A DNA stretch of 64,000 nucleotides from Eremophila alpestris peregrina (taxonomy: Eukaryota; Chordata; Aves; Passeriformes; Alaudidae). Below the pieces are notes generated by a model. That model had not been told where the DNA came from. It ran no database searches and worked only from the letters and a program-made list of their open reading frames with translations. Within the stretch, counting starts at the first letter, position 1, and the number at the start of each line of letters is the position of its first letter. Position numbers and translations under genes: made by a program. The stretch lies in assembly GCA_009792885.1 (NCBI GenBank), contig WMCF01000176.1, forward strand, positions 124,001 to 188,000, given 5' to 3'. This document shows, piece after piece, positions 40,144 to 51,487 of this stretch.

Positions 40144-41047
40144 NNNNNNNNNNNNNNNNNNNNNNNNNNNNNNNNNNNNNNNNNNNNNNNNNNNNNNNNN
40201 NNNNNNNNNNNNNNNNNNNNNNNNNNNNNNNNNNNNNNNNNNNNNNNNNNNNNNNNNNNNNNNNNNNNNNNNNNNNNNNNNNNNNNNNNNNNNNNNNNNN
40301 NNNNNNNNNNNNNNNNNNNNNNNNNNNNNNNNNNNNNNNNNNNNNNNNNNNNNNNNNNNNNNNNNNNNNNNNNNNNNNNNNNNNNNNNNNNNNNNNNNNN
40401 NNNNNNNNNNNNNNNNNNNNNNNNNNNNNNNNNNNNNNNNNNNNNNNNNNNNNNNNNNNNNNNNNNNNNNNNNNNNNNNNNNNNNNNNNNNNNNNNNNNN
40501 NNNNNNNNNNNNNNNNNNNNNNNNNNNNNNNNNNNNNNNNNNNNNNNNNNNNNNNNNNNNNNNNNNNNNNNNNNNNNNNNNNNNNNNNNNNNNNNNNNNN
40601 NNNNNNNNNNNNNNNNNNNNNNNNNNNNNNNNNNNNNNNNNNNNNNNNNNNNNNNNNNNNNNNNNNNNNNNNNNNNNNNNNNNNNNNNNNNNNNNNNNNN
40701 NNNNNNNNNNNNNNNNNNNNNNNNNNNNNNNNNNNNNNNNNNNNNNNNNNNNNNNNNNNNNNNNNNNNNNNNNNNNNNNNNNNNNNNNNNNNNNNNNNNN
40801 NNNNNNNNNNNNNNNNNNNNNNNNNNNNNNNNNNNNNNNNNNNNNNNNNNNNNNNNNNNNNNNNNNNNNNNNNNNNNNNNNNNNNNNNNNNNNNNNNNNN
40901 NNNNNNNNNNNNNNNNNNNNNNNNNNNNNNNNNNNNNNNNNNNNNNNNNNNNNNNNNNNNNNNNNNNNNNNNNNNNNNNNNNNNNNNNNNNNNNNNNNNN
41001 NNNNNNNNNNNNNNNNNNNNNNNNNNNNNNNNNNNNNNNNNNNNNNN
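40144..41047. other. Assembly gap (904 N) covering the GPATCH4 5' end
   Basis: Run of N between the minisatellite and the first visible GPATCH4 exon. The GPATCH4 promoter and start codon must lie in it or in the repeat. Confidence 0.98.
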
Positions 41048-43124
<2,077 letters not shown>

Positions 43125-43444
43125 GCAAGTGACATGGCTGCTGTGCTGTGCAGCTGCCAGCCCCACCAGGCTGTAAAGGTCCTGATCCTGGTGCTGGTGG
43201 GTGCCACAGGGTGCTCAGAGCTCGTTCCAGATGGAGCCCAGCACTGTGGCCCAGCTGCCTGGGGATGCTGGGCTAGGACAAGTTGGTCTGGGGCTGGATC
43301 AAGCTTTACTTTGCTACCTGAACCTTTAGAGGTGACCCTGGTTCCCCCCAGGCCCTGGGGCAGGGACCCATTTGCTATGGGCCCATCACAGAGGGACACA
43401 AGGACACATCTTGCAGAGTACTGAAATATTTTTTCAAGGGCATG

Positions 43445-43450
43445 AATAAA
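43445..43450 (+). terminator. GPATCH4: Poly(A) signal of GPATCH4
   Basis: AATAAA on +, 321 bases after the stop codon and two bases before the opposite-strand signal of NAXE. Confidence 0.85.
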
Positions 43451-43452
43451 TC

Positions 43453-43458
43453 TTTATT
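43453..43458 (-). terminator. NAXE: Poly(A) signal of NAXE
   Basis: TTTATT on +, AATAAA on -, 283 bases beyond the NAXE stop codon. Confidence 0.8.
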
Positions 43459-43740
43459 GTTATCAGATTATCCTGAAGTGTGAGTGGTGCCATGAATGGC
43501 AGAGCCCCAGACCACCTTTACACCTGTAGCACTTGACTAGGCAGCAACCCCAAGCAGAACTCCCCCTGCAGCCCCTCACCACTCCCACCTCCTGGTCTTC
43601 TGTCTGGCCCTTTCGATCCTGCTGGCTCCTGAAGCCCAGTGAGACACTGAGCACCTTCCTGGCAGAGGCTTGGGCAGAATTTGGCTGTGTTGTGCAGTGC
43701 TGAAGCTGAGCCTGGTCCCCCAGACCCTTTGGCCTCAGCT

Positions 43741-45601
43741 CTAGGTCAGCTGCAGGACGCAGTCTGTGCCGGGGTAAGCTGGCAGGTTTAGAGCATATTT
43801 CTCCTGGAGCGCGGGGGGCACAAACCTGCCCCCGAGGAAGTGGTACCGGCCGCTGAAATGCATCGCCGCCTTCTTGGGCGCCGTAAGGGAGATGAGCATG
43901 TCGGGCTGGAGGCCATCTGCCTTCCCCTTCTCCACGTCCCAGCCTGCAACGAGCCCCACAGCCAGGCTGCAGCTGGGACCACCCTGGCCAGGCACGTTCC
44001 TTGGGCAATGCAGCCATGGCTCACCTGAGGGGATGTCGATGCTGGCGATGGGCACCGTGACACGCTCAAGGGTGCTGAGGATGCTGCCAAAGGGCTCCCG
44101 CACTGCTCCCTTGAAGCTGAAGCCGAAAATGGCATCCACCACCAGGCCATAGAGCTCGTCGATGAACGCAGCCTGTGGCAGGGATGGCAGCAGATGAAGA
44201 GCAGTCCCAGCCACAGCTCCAGGGGCAGGTGCTGCCAAGCTGGGGGCTGCTCCTCACCTCAGCTGGGAACTCAGGGAGGAAGGGAATATCCATCTTCTTG
44301 CACTGGGTGGTCAAACCTTCAAAGAGGGGCTTGCTGGGGCGCTTGGGGTAATACACAGTTGGCTGGTAGCCCTGCAAGAGCAAAAGGGACCTGAACTAAT
44401 CCCACTCAGACACCAGCAGCAGCCAAAGGAGTGGGATCCTGGAGCCCACAGGTACAGGGGTGCACAGGGACCAGCACCCTCATGGGTGCTGGGCAAGACT
44501 CACAAACATCTTCAGGTGCCGGGCGCAGACCAGCCCATCACCGCCATTGTTCCCTGGCCCACAGATCACCAGCACAGCGGGCTGGCTCGTGGTGAAGGAG
44601 CTGGGTGGGTAGGCCTGATGGGGGGCAAGAGGCACAGGGTTATGATGGGGAAGTGGGCCTACGCCATGGGGCCAGGATGTGCAAGACCCCCAACTTGGGA
44701 CTGGCATGCCCATAGGACTGGGACCATTCCCAGGATCACCATCTGCCTGCCTGCTGCCCACCTTGGTGGTAGCACAGTTTGGTACACAATACTAGGACCC
44801 CCAGGACTCTCCCTTGCCCCCCCAGGGCCCCCACCTTATCGATGGTGGTGATAGCACTCAGCCTGCAGTGCTGGAACTCTCCTCCAGGACCTCCACCCAC
44901 CTCCCACGCACCCACCCTGACAGCGGCACAGCTCAGCCCACGATGTCAGGACCCCCACCTTGCGGCTGGCAGTGGTGCAGCTCAGCCCACAGTGCCAGGA
45001 CCCCCTTTCTGCCCCCGAGATCCCCACCTTGGCAATGGCAGTGGCACAGCTCAGCCCCGCCAGCTCCATCAGCTGATCCACGCTGAACTTGTACTCAGTG
45101 AAGAGCTCCTGGTCGATGGCCTGGGCCTCCTCCTGCCTGCGGTGGGATATGGCACCCCTGGGTAGCGCAAAACCCGGCCAGGCCCAGCCTGGGGACTGCT
45201 ATGATCCCCGTGACTTTGCGTGAGCGGGGGGAGGACGACGCACAGAGCTGAGCCCCCGTGCACATCTACACCCCAACCCCATGTCCTGCCTGACCCCTCT
45301 GCACCCCTCAGCCCGCCCGTACCTGTCCCGTCCGACCCCACCCCGCCCCGTGCCCCCTCCGCCGCCGACGGACCCCAAGCACCGCCCGCCTCCTCTCCCA
45401 CCTCCCTCCTTTCCCCCGGCCCTACCCCAGGAAGCGGAGCCCCGTCGGGCCGGACCCCGCGCTGGGGACGTGCATGGCGCGGCGGGGAAGGCACCGGCCG
45501 CGGTCCCAGCCCCAGCTGCAGCCCCGCTGCCGGCACGGCCCGCCCGCCCGCGCCGCCGCCACCAGCAGCCCCAGGCCGAGCAGCGTGCGCGGGCCCGGCA
45601 T
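43741..45601 (-). CDS. NAXE: NAXE (NAD(P)HX epimerase, AIBP) (six exons, 286 aa)
   Basis: Exons: 45601-45426, 45136-45028, 44614-44504, 44371-44258, 44172-44025 and 43943-43741 (176, 109, 111, 114, 148 and 203 bp). The enzyme interconverts R and S forms of hydrated NADH/NADPH (NAD(P)HX) so that NAXD can restore the cofactor; it is mitochondrial and also secreted as the apoA-I-binding protein. Visible YjeF_N features: [20 protein letters not shown], the nucleotide-binding loop [63 protein letters not shown] and [20 protein letters not shown]. The chosen Met starts [20 protein letters not shown], which matches the human leader pattern and is Arg-rich and acid-free, fitting a mitochondrial targeting peptide; a start further upstream in this frame at 45730 was not preferred. 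Human NAXE is 288 aa. Confidence 0.97.
44759..45036 (-). repeat. NAXE: Tandem partial copies of the NAXE exon 2/intron 2 border
   Basis: Seen on +, the motif CACCTT/CACCCT followed by a GGCAGTGGCACAGCTCAGCCC-like body and CAGTGCCAGGACCCCC recurs with starts near 44759, 44832, 44912 and 44955. The true exon border, CACCTTGGCAATGGCAGTGG, is at 45025. Spacings are about 73, 80, 43 and 70. The copies include a donor-like AAG|GTG on the - strand. Older copies lie further from the exon and are more diverged. Confidence 0.75.
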
Positions 45602-45607
45602 ACAGCG

Positions 45608-45652
45608 GGCACGGCCCGGTACGGCCCGGCACGGCCCGGCACGGCACCCGGA
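45608..45652. repeat. 10-bp CACGGCCCGG tandem repeat just upstream of the NAXE start
   Basis: About four copies immediately 5' of the chosen NAXE start codon, in the probable 5' UTR or promoter. A second short duplication (about 30-bp unit, CCCTCCAGGCCCCGCTGTCA) lies at about 45741-45807. Confidence 0.8.
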
Positions 45653-46129
45653 GCTCCACGGAGCAGGCGCGGGCACACACGGGGCGGAGCGCCCTTCACG
45701 GCGCTGCGCGGCCGGGGCGGAGCCGCGCACACTCCGCCGTCCCTCCAGGCCCCGCTGTCACCCTGCGGCCCCTCCAGGCCCCGCTGTCACTCCGCGGCCC
45801 CTCCAGCCCTTTCATTTCCTCCGCGGGACCCCGACATACAAAGGAGGGCGGAAACAGAGCGGGGTCAAAACCGTGTTGGCTCAGCGCCCCCCCACCCCGT
45901 CCCCCGGTTTGGGCCTGCACCAGCCCTCCGAGAAACGGCGTTTCCCCGGTGTGCTCCTGGTCACACGAGGCTGCAGACGAGGGACAGAGTCCTCGTCCCC
46001 GTGCGAGGTCCCCGGCGGGACCAGCAGCCGGCAGCAGTGGCAGTGGGGTCATCATCAAGGCTGCAAGGTCACAGAGGCATCGTGGGGAGTGAGGGTGTCC
46101 AGCAGGATGCAAAATGGAATAATCAAATT

Positions 46130-46462
46130 ATGGACTCACAGACGGTTTGGGGTGGGAAGGGATCTTAAAACCCATCTCGCCCCACCCTCCTGCCATGAGC
46201 AGGGACACCTTCCACTATCCTGGATTGCTCTAAGCCCCATCCAACCTGGACTTGAACACTTCTAGGGATGGGGCAGCCACAGCTTCTCCAGGTAGCCTGT
46301 GCCAGGGCCTCATCACCCTCACAGCCAAGAATTTCCTTCCAATATATTATCTATCCCTGTCCTCTGGCAGTGGGAAGCCACTGCCCTTTGTCCTGTCACT
46401 CCAGGCCCTTGTCCAAAGTCCCTCTCTAGGTCTGTTGGAACCCCTTTAAGCACTGGAAGGCA
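46130..46462 (-). mobile_element. CR1 LINE 3' fragment between NAXE and TTC24
   Basis: The CR1 complement reads clearly on +: ACGGTTTGGGGTGGGAAGGG, CTGCCATGAGCAGGGACACC, GACTTGAACACTTCTAGGGATG, CAAGAATTTCCTTCCAATAT and CCCTTGTCCAAAGTCC. It is the best preserved of the four copies. Confidence 0.9.
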
Positions 46463-46724
46463 GGAGTGGGCAGGAGGTTCATGCCAGGGTCCTGGAAACC
46501 ACCCTTAGATCTGCTGCCCCATCCATAGGGCGTGGTTTCGGTGTTGGCTATGAGGTGTCAAAATCCCCAGCCCCTGTGGCTTCAGGCTTGGGGTCATGTC
46601 CATTCCAAAAAACAGGGGTGTCCCAAGCCCTGCTGGGGTCTCCACCCATGAACCCTCCCCGCAGAGGACGCTCTGGAGCCCAAATGTCCCATTCACCCCC
46701 CTGCCCACTCCCCCAGGGCATCAC

Positions 46725-49553
46725 CTACCTCTCTGCAGGCCTTGGATGGAGGCTTTGGCGGTTTTGATGCCCTGTGGAATGCGGTGTGAGACCTTCAGGC
46801 CTGGGCTCGCTGGAGAAGCGACATTCTGGTTGTATGTGATACTTACGTAGCCGGAGGCTGGCATGGGGCAGCTTGGCCCGGTGCAGGGGGCTGCTGTTCC
46901 TCTTACTAAGAGACAAGGCAACCTCATGGGCAGGTTCTGGACAGCATCTCTGACAAACTCTCCTATCACATCATGACTGGACCCTCCCTAGGGTCCAGCT
47001 GGAATTATCCCAAATGCACTCCCAAAATTAGGTATCTTTAAAAATCTCTGGATTTTCACCTTTAATTTAAACAGGAGAACTCCCTTTTGCTGCAGAGGTA
47101 TTTGGGTGTCAGGGTCTGTACTGAGGTGCCTCCCCCTTGCCTGCCCACCTGTTACCCTGGGGCTCACTGTGATACCCTGGAGCTGAGCTGGGACCATCGT
47201 CATCCTCCCCAGAGGTGCCCAGGAGGCCATGTGGGTTGCAGGGCTCCAGTGTGAGACCACCAGTCAGGGCCACTCTTGTGCCTCCAGGAAGGAAGGACAA
47301 ACAGGCAAGAACACAGTTATCAGACTGTGCCAAAGCCTCAGCTCCATCAGGAATTGCCTGGATGGCTCAATCCCACGTTTAGTTTTGCACCCTCTCACCT
47401 GAATACCCAGGATGTGCTCCTGGCGTACACATATACAGCTGGTCCTCAGCCTGGGCTTTCCCCCTGGAGGACATGGAGTGAAAGAAGGAAGGTTTGTCTC
47501 CTGTGTGATCTGGAAACTCATTCCAGAGGCAGGAGAGAGAGGACGGCAGCTTTGCTACTCACACCTTGCTCCCCTGGAGCTGTGTCCTACAGGCACGGGG
47601 CAGCGTGGAGCAAAACTGCAGCTGGCTGGGCTCCTGATGGGATTAACACGTGTGTCCCTCTGCCCAGCAAACTCAGGCACCTCTTGCCAAAACCGCTTCT
47701 GGGGTCCCAGTTCCCAGCCCTCCAGAGTGTCCCATGCCCTGGGTGGTGCTCACCAGGGCTGGGGTGGGTGCCCAGCCCCCCTGGTAGGAGATGTGGCTGA
47801 GGTGGAGTTGGTGCTGGATGGCACCCGTGAGCTTATGCACGACTCGTTTGTGGGCAGCTCTGGGGCTGTCCTGTGGTGGAGAGAACCCATATATGTGATG
47901 GGCTGAGTGGGTGTGCCTCAGGGCTGAGGCCAGTGCCCCATAATGCACGGGAGGGTCTGGCCCTGGGGGTGCCCCATCATGCCTTACCTGACAGTGGGAA
48001 AGTAAAATCAGGGCCTCCTGATAGTGCCCGATGGCTTTCTGGGGGTCTCCAAGGTGGAAGCACGCTGCACCCAGCCCCTCGCACGCTTGCCACTGGCCCT
48101 CCAAGTCCCCTGGGAAGCAGAGGGCTGCATCGGTCCCAGCACTGCTCAGCCAAGGTCCCCAGCAGGCAGCATCACCCAGCTTGAGTCCACTTGGCTCCCG
48201 GATGCTGCAGACTCCCCCAGGGGGGTGCCTTCCCTCACCCGAGTCCCGGAAGGCTTGCAGGGCGTGCAGGTAGCTCTCCGCGGCATCCCCGTGGTTCCCG
48301 AGCTGGCTGCAGGCATACGCCAGGTTCCCAAAGCACTGCCCCTGGGCCCTGCGGTTCCCCAGAGCACCTAGAATTGGGAACACAGGGCTCCATGCCGTGC
48401 TGGCAGATGCGGCAAAGCCAAGAGGCAGAGGCAGCGGGGTGAGCTACCGTGCAGCGCGGCCGCACGCCGGTGCCAGCCCAGCGCCGTGCCAAAGCTGCGC
48501 AGGGCGTTGTGGGCAGCGCCCAAGTTCTGCAGCAGCGCAGCCTCCCGGCGCCGGTCCCCACCACACAGCCCAAGGGCCCGCTCAAAGCTCTCGGCAGCCA
48601 GGGAGAAGATGTGGAGCTGGGAGTAGCCGAGGCCGATGTCGCTGTAGAGTTTCCCTGGGGGCAGAGAGAAAAAGCAGCCGTGGGAGCCGCTCCGCAGGGC
48701 CCTGTGAGTGAAGGGGTGGGTGCGGCGCAGCGTTACCTCGCAGGGCCAGGTCGGGGATGGTCTCGCAGAGTGAGCGGCACCGGGCGAGGACCCCGGCGAT
48801 CTCTGCCGCCCGGAACCGCCGGCTCTGCAGCATGGAGCCGCTCGCCCTGCTCAGGGCCACGGCCGCGGCCTCGGGACTCTCCGCCGCCGCGTAGGTCTGC
48901 GCCGCGTCCAGGAAGCACCGCGCTGCTCGGGCCGGCTCCCGCATCCCCAGGTAGCAGCAGCCCATCTGCACGCAGGTCGCTGCTCGGCTGCCAGCCTGCG
49001 CGGCACCAGCCTGGCCAGCGACTTTCTCAAAGCGCTCCAGAGCCTTTGGAAAATCCTGGAGCCCTTCATGAGCCGCCCCGAGGCTGAAATAAAGGCTCCC
49101 CAAGTGGTCCCTGCTCTCCGCCTCTGAGGGCTGGGACTGAAGGAGGAACTCAAGGCCCTTTTTGGGCTTCCCAGTCTCCACATAGGCAGCCCCCAGGTTG
49201 AAGGCACAAACCCTGTGTAGCTGAGGGCTCACTGTGTCCCTGGAGAGGAGCAGGGCCTTCCTGAAGCACCCCACTGCCTCCCGCCCAGCGCCCAGAGCCA
49301 GCGCCCGGTGCCCGGCTCGTGTGAGGCCCTCGATTGCATCCACCCGCCCTGCTGCCCCATCCCCTCCCTCCTGAGCAGATTCCCTGGTCTCAGCCTTCTC
49401 CTTCTTTTTCTTCCGGCTCTTCTTGCAGCTGGTGGGGGCTGTGGGGGCTGCGGGGAGTGCAGGGGTGGTGGTGGTGGTGGGGGCAGAGGGGGCAGTAGGG
49501 TGTGTGGGGGTGGTGGGCTGCACTCCCACATCAGCAGCCTCTTCCGAGTCCAT
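46725..49553 (-). CDS. TTC24: TTC24, tetratricopeptide-repeat protein (ten coding exons, 573 aa)
   Basis: Exons: 49553-48737, 48654-48448, 48367-48239, 48109-47988, 47870-47754, 47615-47563, 47463-47399, 47281-47176, 46904-46846 and 46771-46725; total 1722 bp with consistent phase. The first five encode TPR helices (LTRAGHRALALGAGREAVGC; VCAFNLGAAYVETGKPKKGL; NLGAAHNALRSFGTALGWHR; GDLEGQWQACEGLGAACFHL) and are secure. A Lys-rich patch (CKKSRKKKKEK) precedes them after a Thr/Pro-rich leader. The last five exons are short and were chosen only by phase and splice sites; they encode an acidic patch (GEDDDGPSS) and a basic end (HQNRQSLHPRPAER). The total is close to human TTC24 (about 580 aa). An acceptor at 49573 implies a non-coding first exon upstream. 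The molecular role is unknown; TPRs usually bind proteins. Confidence 0.88.
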
Positions 49554-49573
49554 GGGCAGGGGCAGCAATCTGC

Positions 49574-50589
49574 CTGCAAGAGAGACGTGCTTAGGCAGCC
49601 AAGCCTGCATGGTCCTGCCAGAGAGCACTTCAAGCGAGCAGTGTTATTTTATATTATTTATGAAAAATTAGGGATGTCTTGTAGCCTGTTTGCTATAAAG
49701 TTTCAGGAAGGAAAAAGGCCTTTCCCATGGAGGACCCCAAAAACCTTTGTGGCCATGAGAGAGGAAAGAGGTCACTGGGGGAGGAGGAGGGACACCACAA
49801 CTCCCACATGGAGTGGGATGTTGCTGGGGTGCCTTTTTGGGAGGCAGAATAACCGGTGTCACACACTTACTGTTTGCTCTTCAGGTGCAGAGGGTGCTGA
49901 GAGCGGGGAGCAGAAAGACAGGGCATCCCCGCCGCTGCAGCTGCGTCACTGCTGCCAGCCACGGCTCTCTGGTGCAGGGATGGAGGATGTCTGAGGCACC
50001 TCCGCAGTTGGGCTGCCCGGAAAGTTGCCTGGAGCGGGTCACAGTCCCTGGTGATGGACGCCTAGTGCTGGAGCACAGCCGGGTTCTGAGAGACAGGAGT
50101 GTGGCAGGTGGCGGCACAGGCTGGGACAAAGCCAGGTGTGTTCCTGGGAAAGCACATCCCACAATGGCCCCACTGGCTCCAGTTTCATGCCCGTCACCAG
50201 CGTGTTGTGCAGTGCCATGGCAACTCAGTGCAGCAGTGCCAGTGAGCCCTGTGATAGATGGATGGGAAAATGGTGTGATGGACGGGACAACTGTGTGATG
50301 GACAGGACAGCCGTGTAATGGATGGCACAACCGGCTCCTCACTGTCTCAACGGCTTGTAGCAGGTGCTGGGGGCTTGTTCCATGGAGGGACAGGTTCCTA
50401 CTTTGCAGCAGGTTGATGGATGGGCTCAAAGCAGCAAGGGTACAGGACACCCCGGGGCAGGATGGCACGTCCTTGGTCTGGCACAGCGCTGATCCCTTAA
50501 CACAGCCCGTGAGCCCCCCAGCAGCCCTTCACCCATGAGTTCCCCCTGCACCCCGGCGTGTGCCCAACCCCTGCACCCCAAGGTTCCCC
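49574..50589. other. TTC24-IQGAP3 spacer, unique part
   Basis: Presumably contains the TTC24 first exon and promoter. A roughly 20-bp TGTGATGGACGGGACAAC repeat of about four copies lies near 50250-50332. Nothing else recognised. Confidence 0.5.
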
Positions 50590-51415
50590 CTGCACCCCGA
50601 GGCTCCCCTCGCTCTCTCGGTGTGTGTCACCTCCCCGCACCCCCAGCGCTCCCTGAGCTCCCCAGTGCGTGTCACACTCCCCCTCCCCAGGGCTCCTCCG
50701 GTGCCGCCGCTCCGCGGTGTCCCGGTGCTCCCTGAGCTACCCCATGTGTGTCCCACACTCTCCCCTTCGGTGTTCCGGTGCCTCCGGGGTCCCGGTGCTC
50801 CCTGAGCTCTCTAGTGTGTGTCCCACGCTCCCACCCCCCCGCTGTTCCTGAGCTCCCCAGTGTGTGTCCCACGCTCTCCCCCCGGTGTCCCCGTGCTCCC
50901 CAGTGTGTGTCCCACGCTCTCCCCCCGCTGTCCCGGTGCTCCCCGGTGTCCCGGTGCTCCCCAGTGTGTGTCCCACGCTCTCCCCCCGGTGTCCCCGTGC
51001 TCCCCAGTGTGTGTCCCACGCTCTCCCCCCGCTGTCCCCGGTGCTCCCCGGTGTCCCGGTGCTCCCCGGTGTGTGTCCCACGCTCTCCCCCCGGTATCCC
51101 GGTGCTCCCCGGTGTGTGTCCCACGCTCTGCNNNNNNNNNNNNNNNNNNNNNNNNNNNNNNNNNNNNNNNNNNNNNNNNNNNNNNNNNNNNNNNNNNNNN
51201 NNNNNNNNNNNNNNNNNNNNNNNNNNNNNNNNNNNNNNNNNNNNNNNNNNNNNNNNTCCCGGTGCTCCCCGGTGTGTGTCCCACGCTCTCCCCCCGCTGT
51301 CCCGGTGTCCCGGTGCTCCCCGGTGTGTGTCCCACGCTCTCCCCCCGCTGTCCCGGGTCTCCCCCCGCTGTCCCGGGTCTCCCCCCGGTATCCCGGTGCT
51401 CCCCGGTGTCCCGGC
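50590..51415. repeat. Minisatellite abutting the IQGAP3 promoter, interrupted by a gap
   Basis: Units built on GTGTGTCCCACGCTCTCC, then CCCC, a GTGTCCCGGTGCTCC segment and CCAG or CCGG, roughly 36-60 bp by phase. They become more regular from left (degenerate from about 50590) to right and end about 70 bp before the IQGAP3 start codon. Open frames on both strands (Pro/Cys/Val-rich on +, His/Gly/Glu-rich on -) are by-products of the repeat. Confidence 0.9.
51132..51256. other. Assembly gap (125 N) inside the minisatellite
   Basis: Run of N flanked on both sides by identical repeat units. The array length is therefore unknown. Confidence 0.98.
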
Positions 51416-51487
51416 AGCCCCCGCGCGGAGCCACGTGAGCAGCGGGAGATTCAAACCGCGGGCGGAGCCGCCGGAGCCACCGCGGCC
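51416..51487 (+). promoter_or_regulatory. IQGAP3: IQGAP3 proximal promoter/5' UTR with E-box and CHR-like element
   Basis: CACGTG E-box at 51432-51437; TTCAAA at 51450-51455 (TTTGAA on -, the cell-cycle homology region core), with a CCGCGG run next to it where a CDE half-site would be expected; and a GGGCGGAGC GC-box at 51460-51468. No TATA box is seen. This fits a proliferation-regulated gene; function is inferred. Confidence 0.5.
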
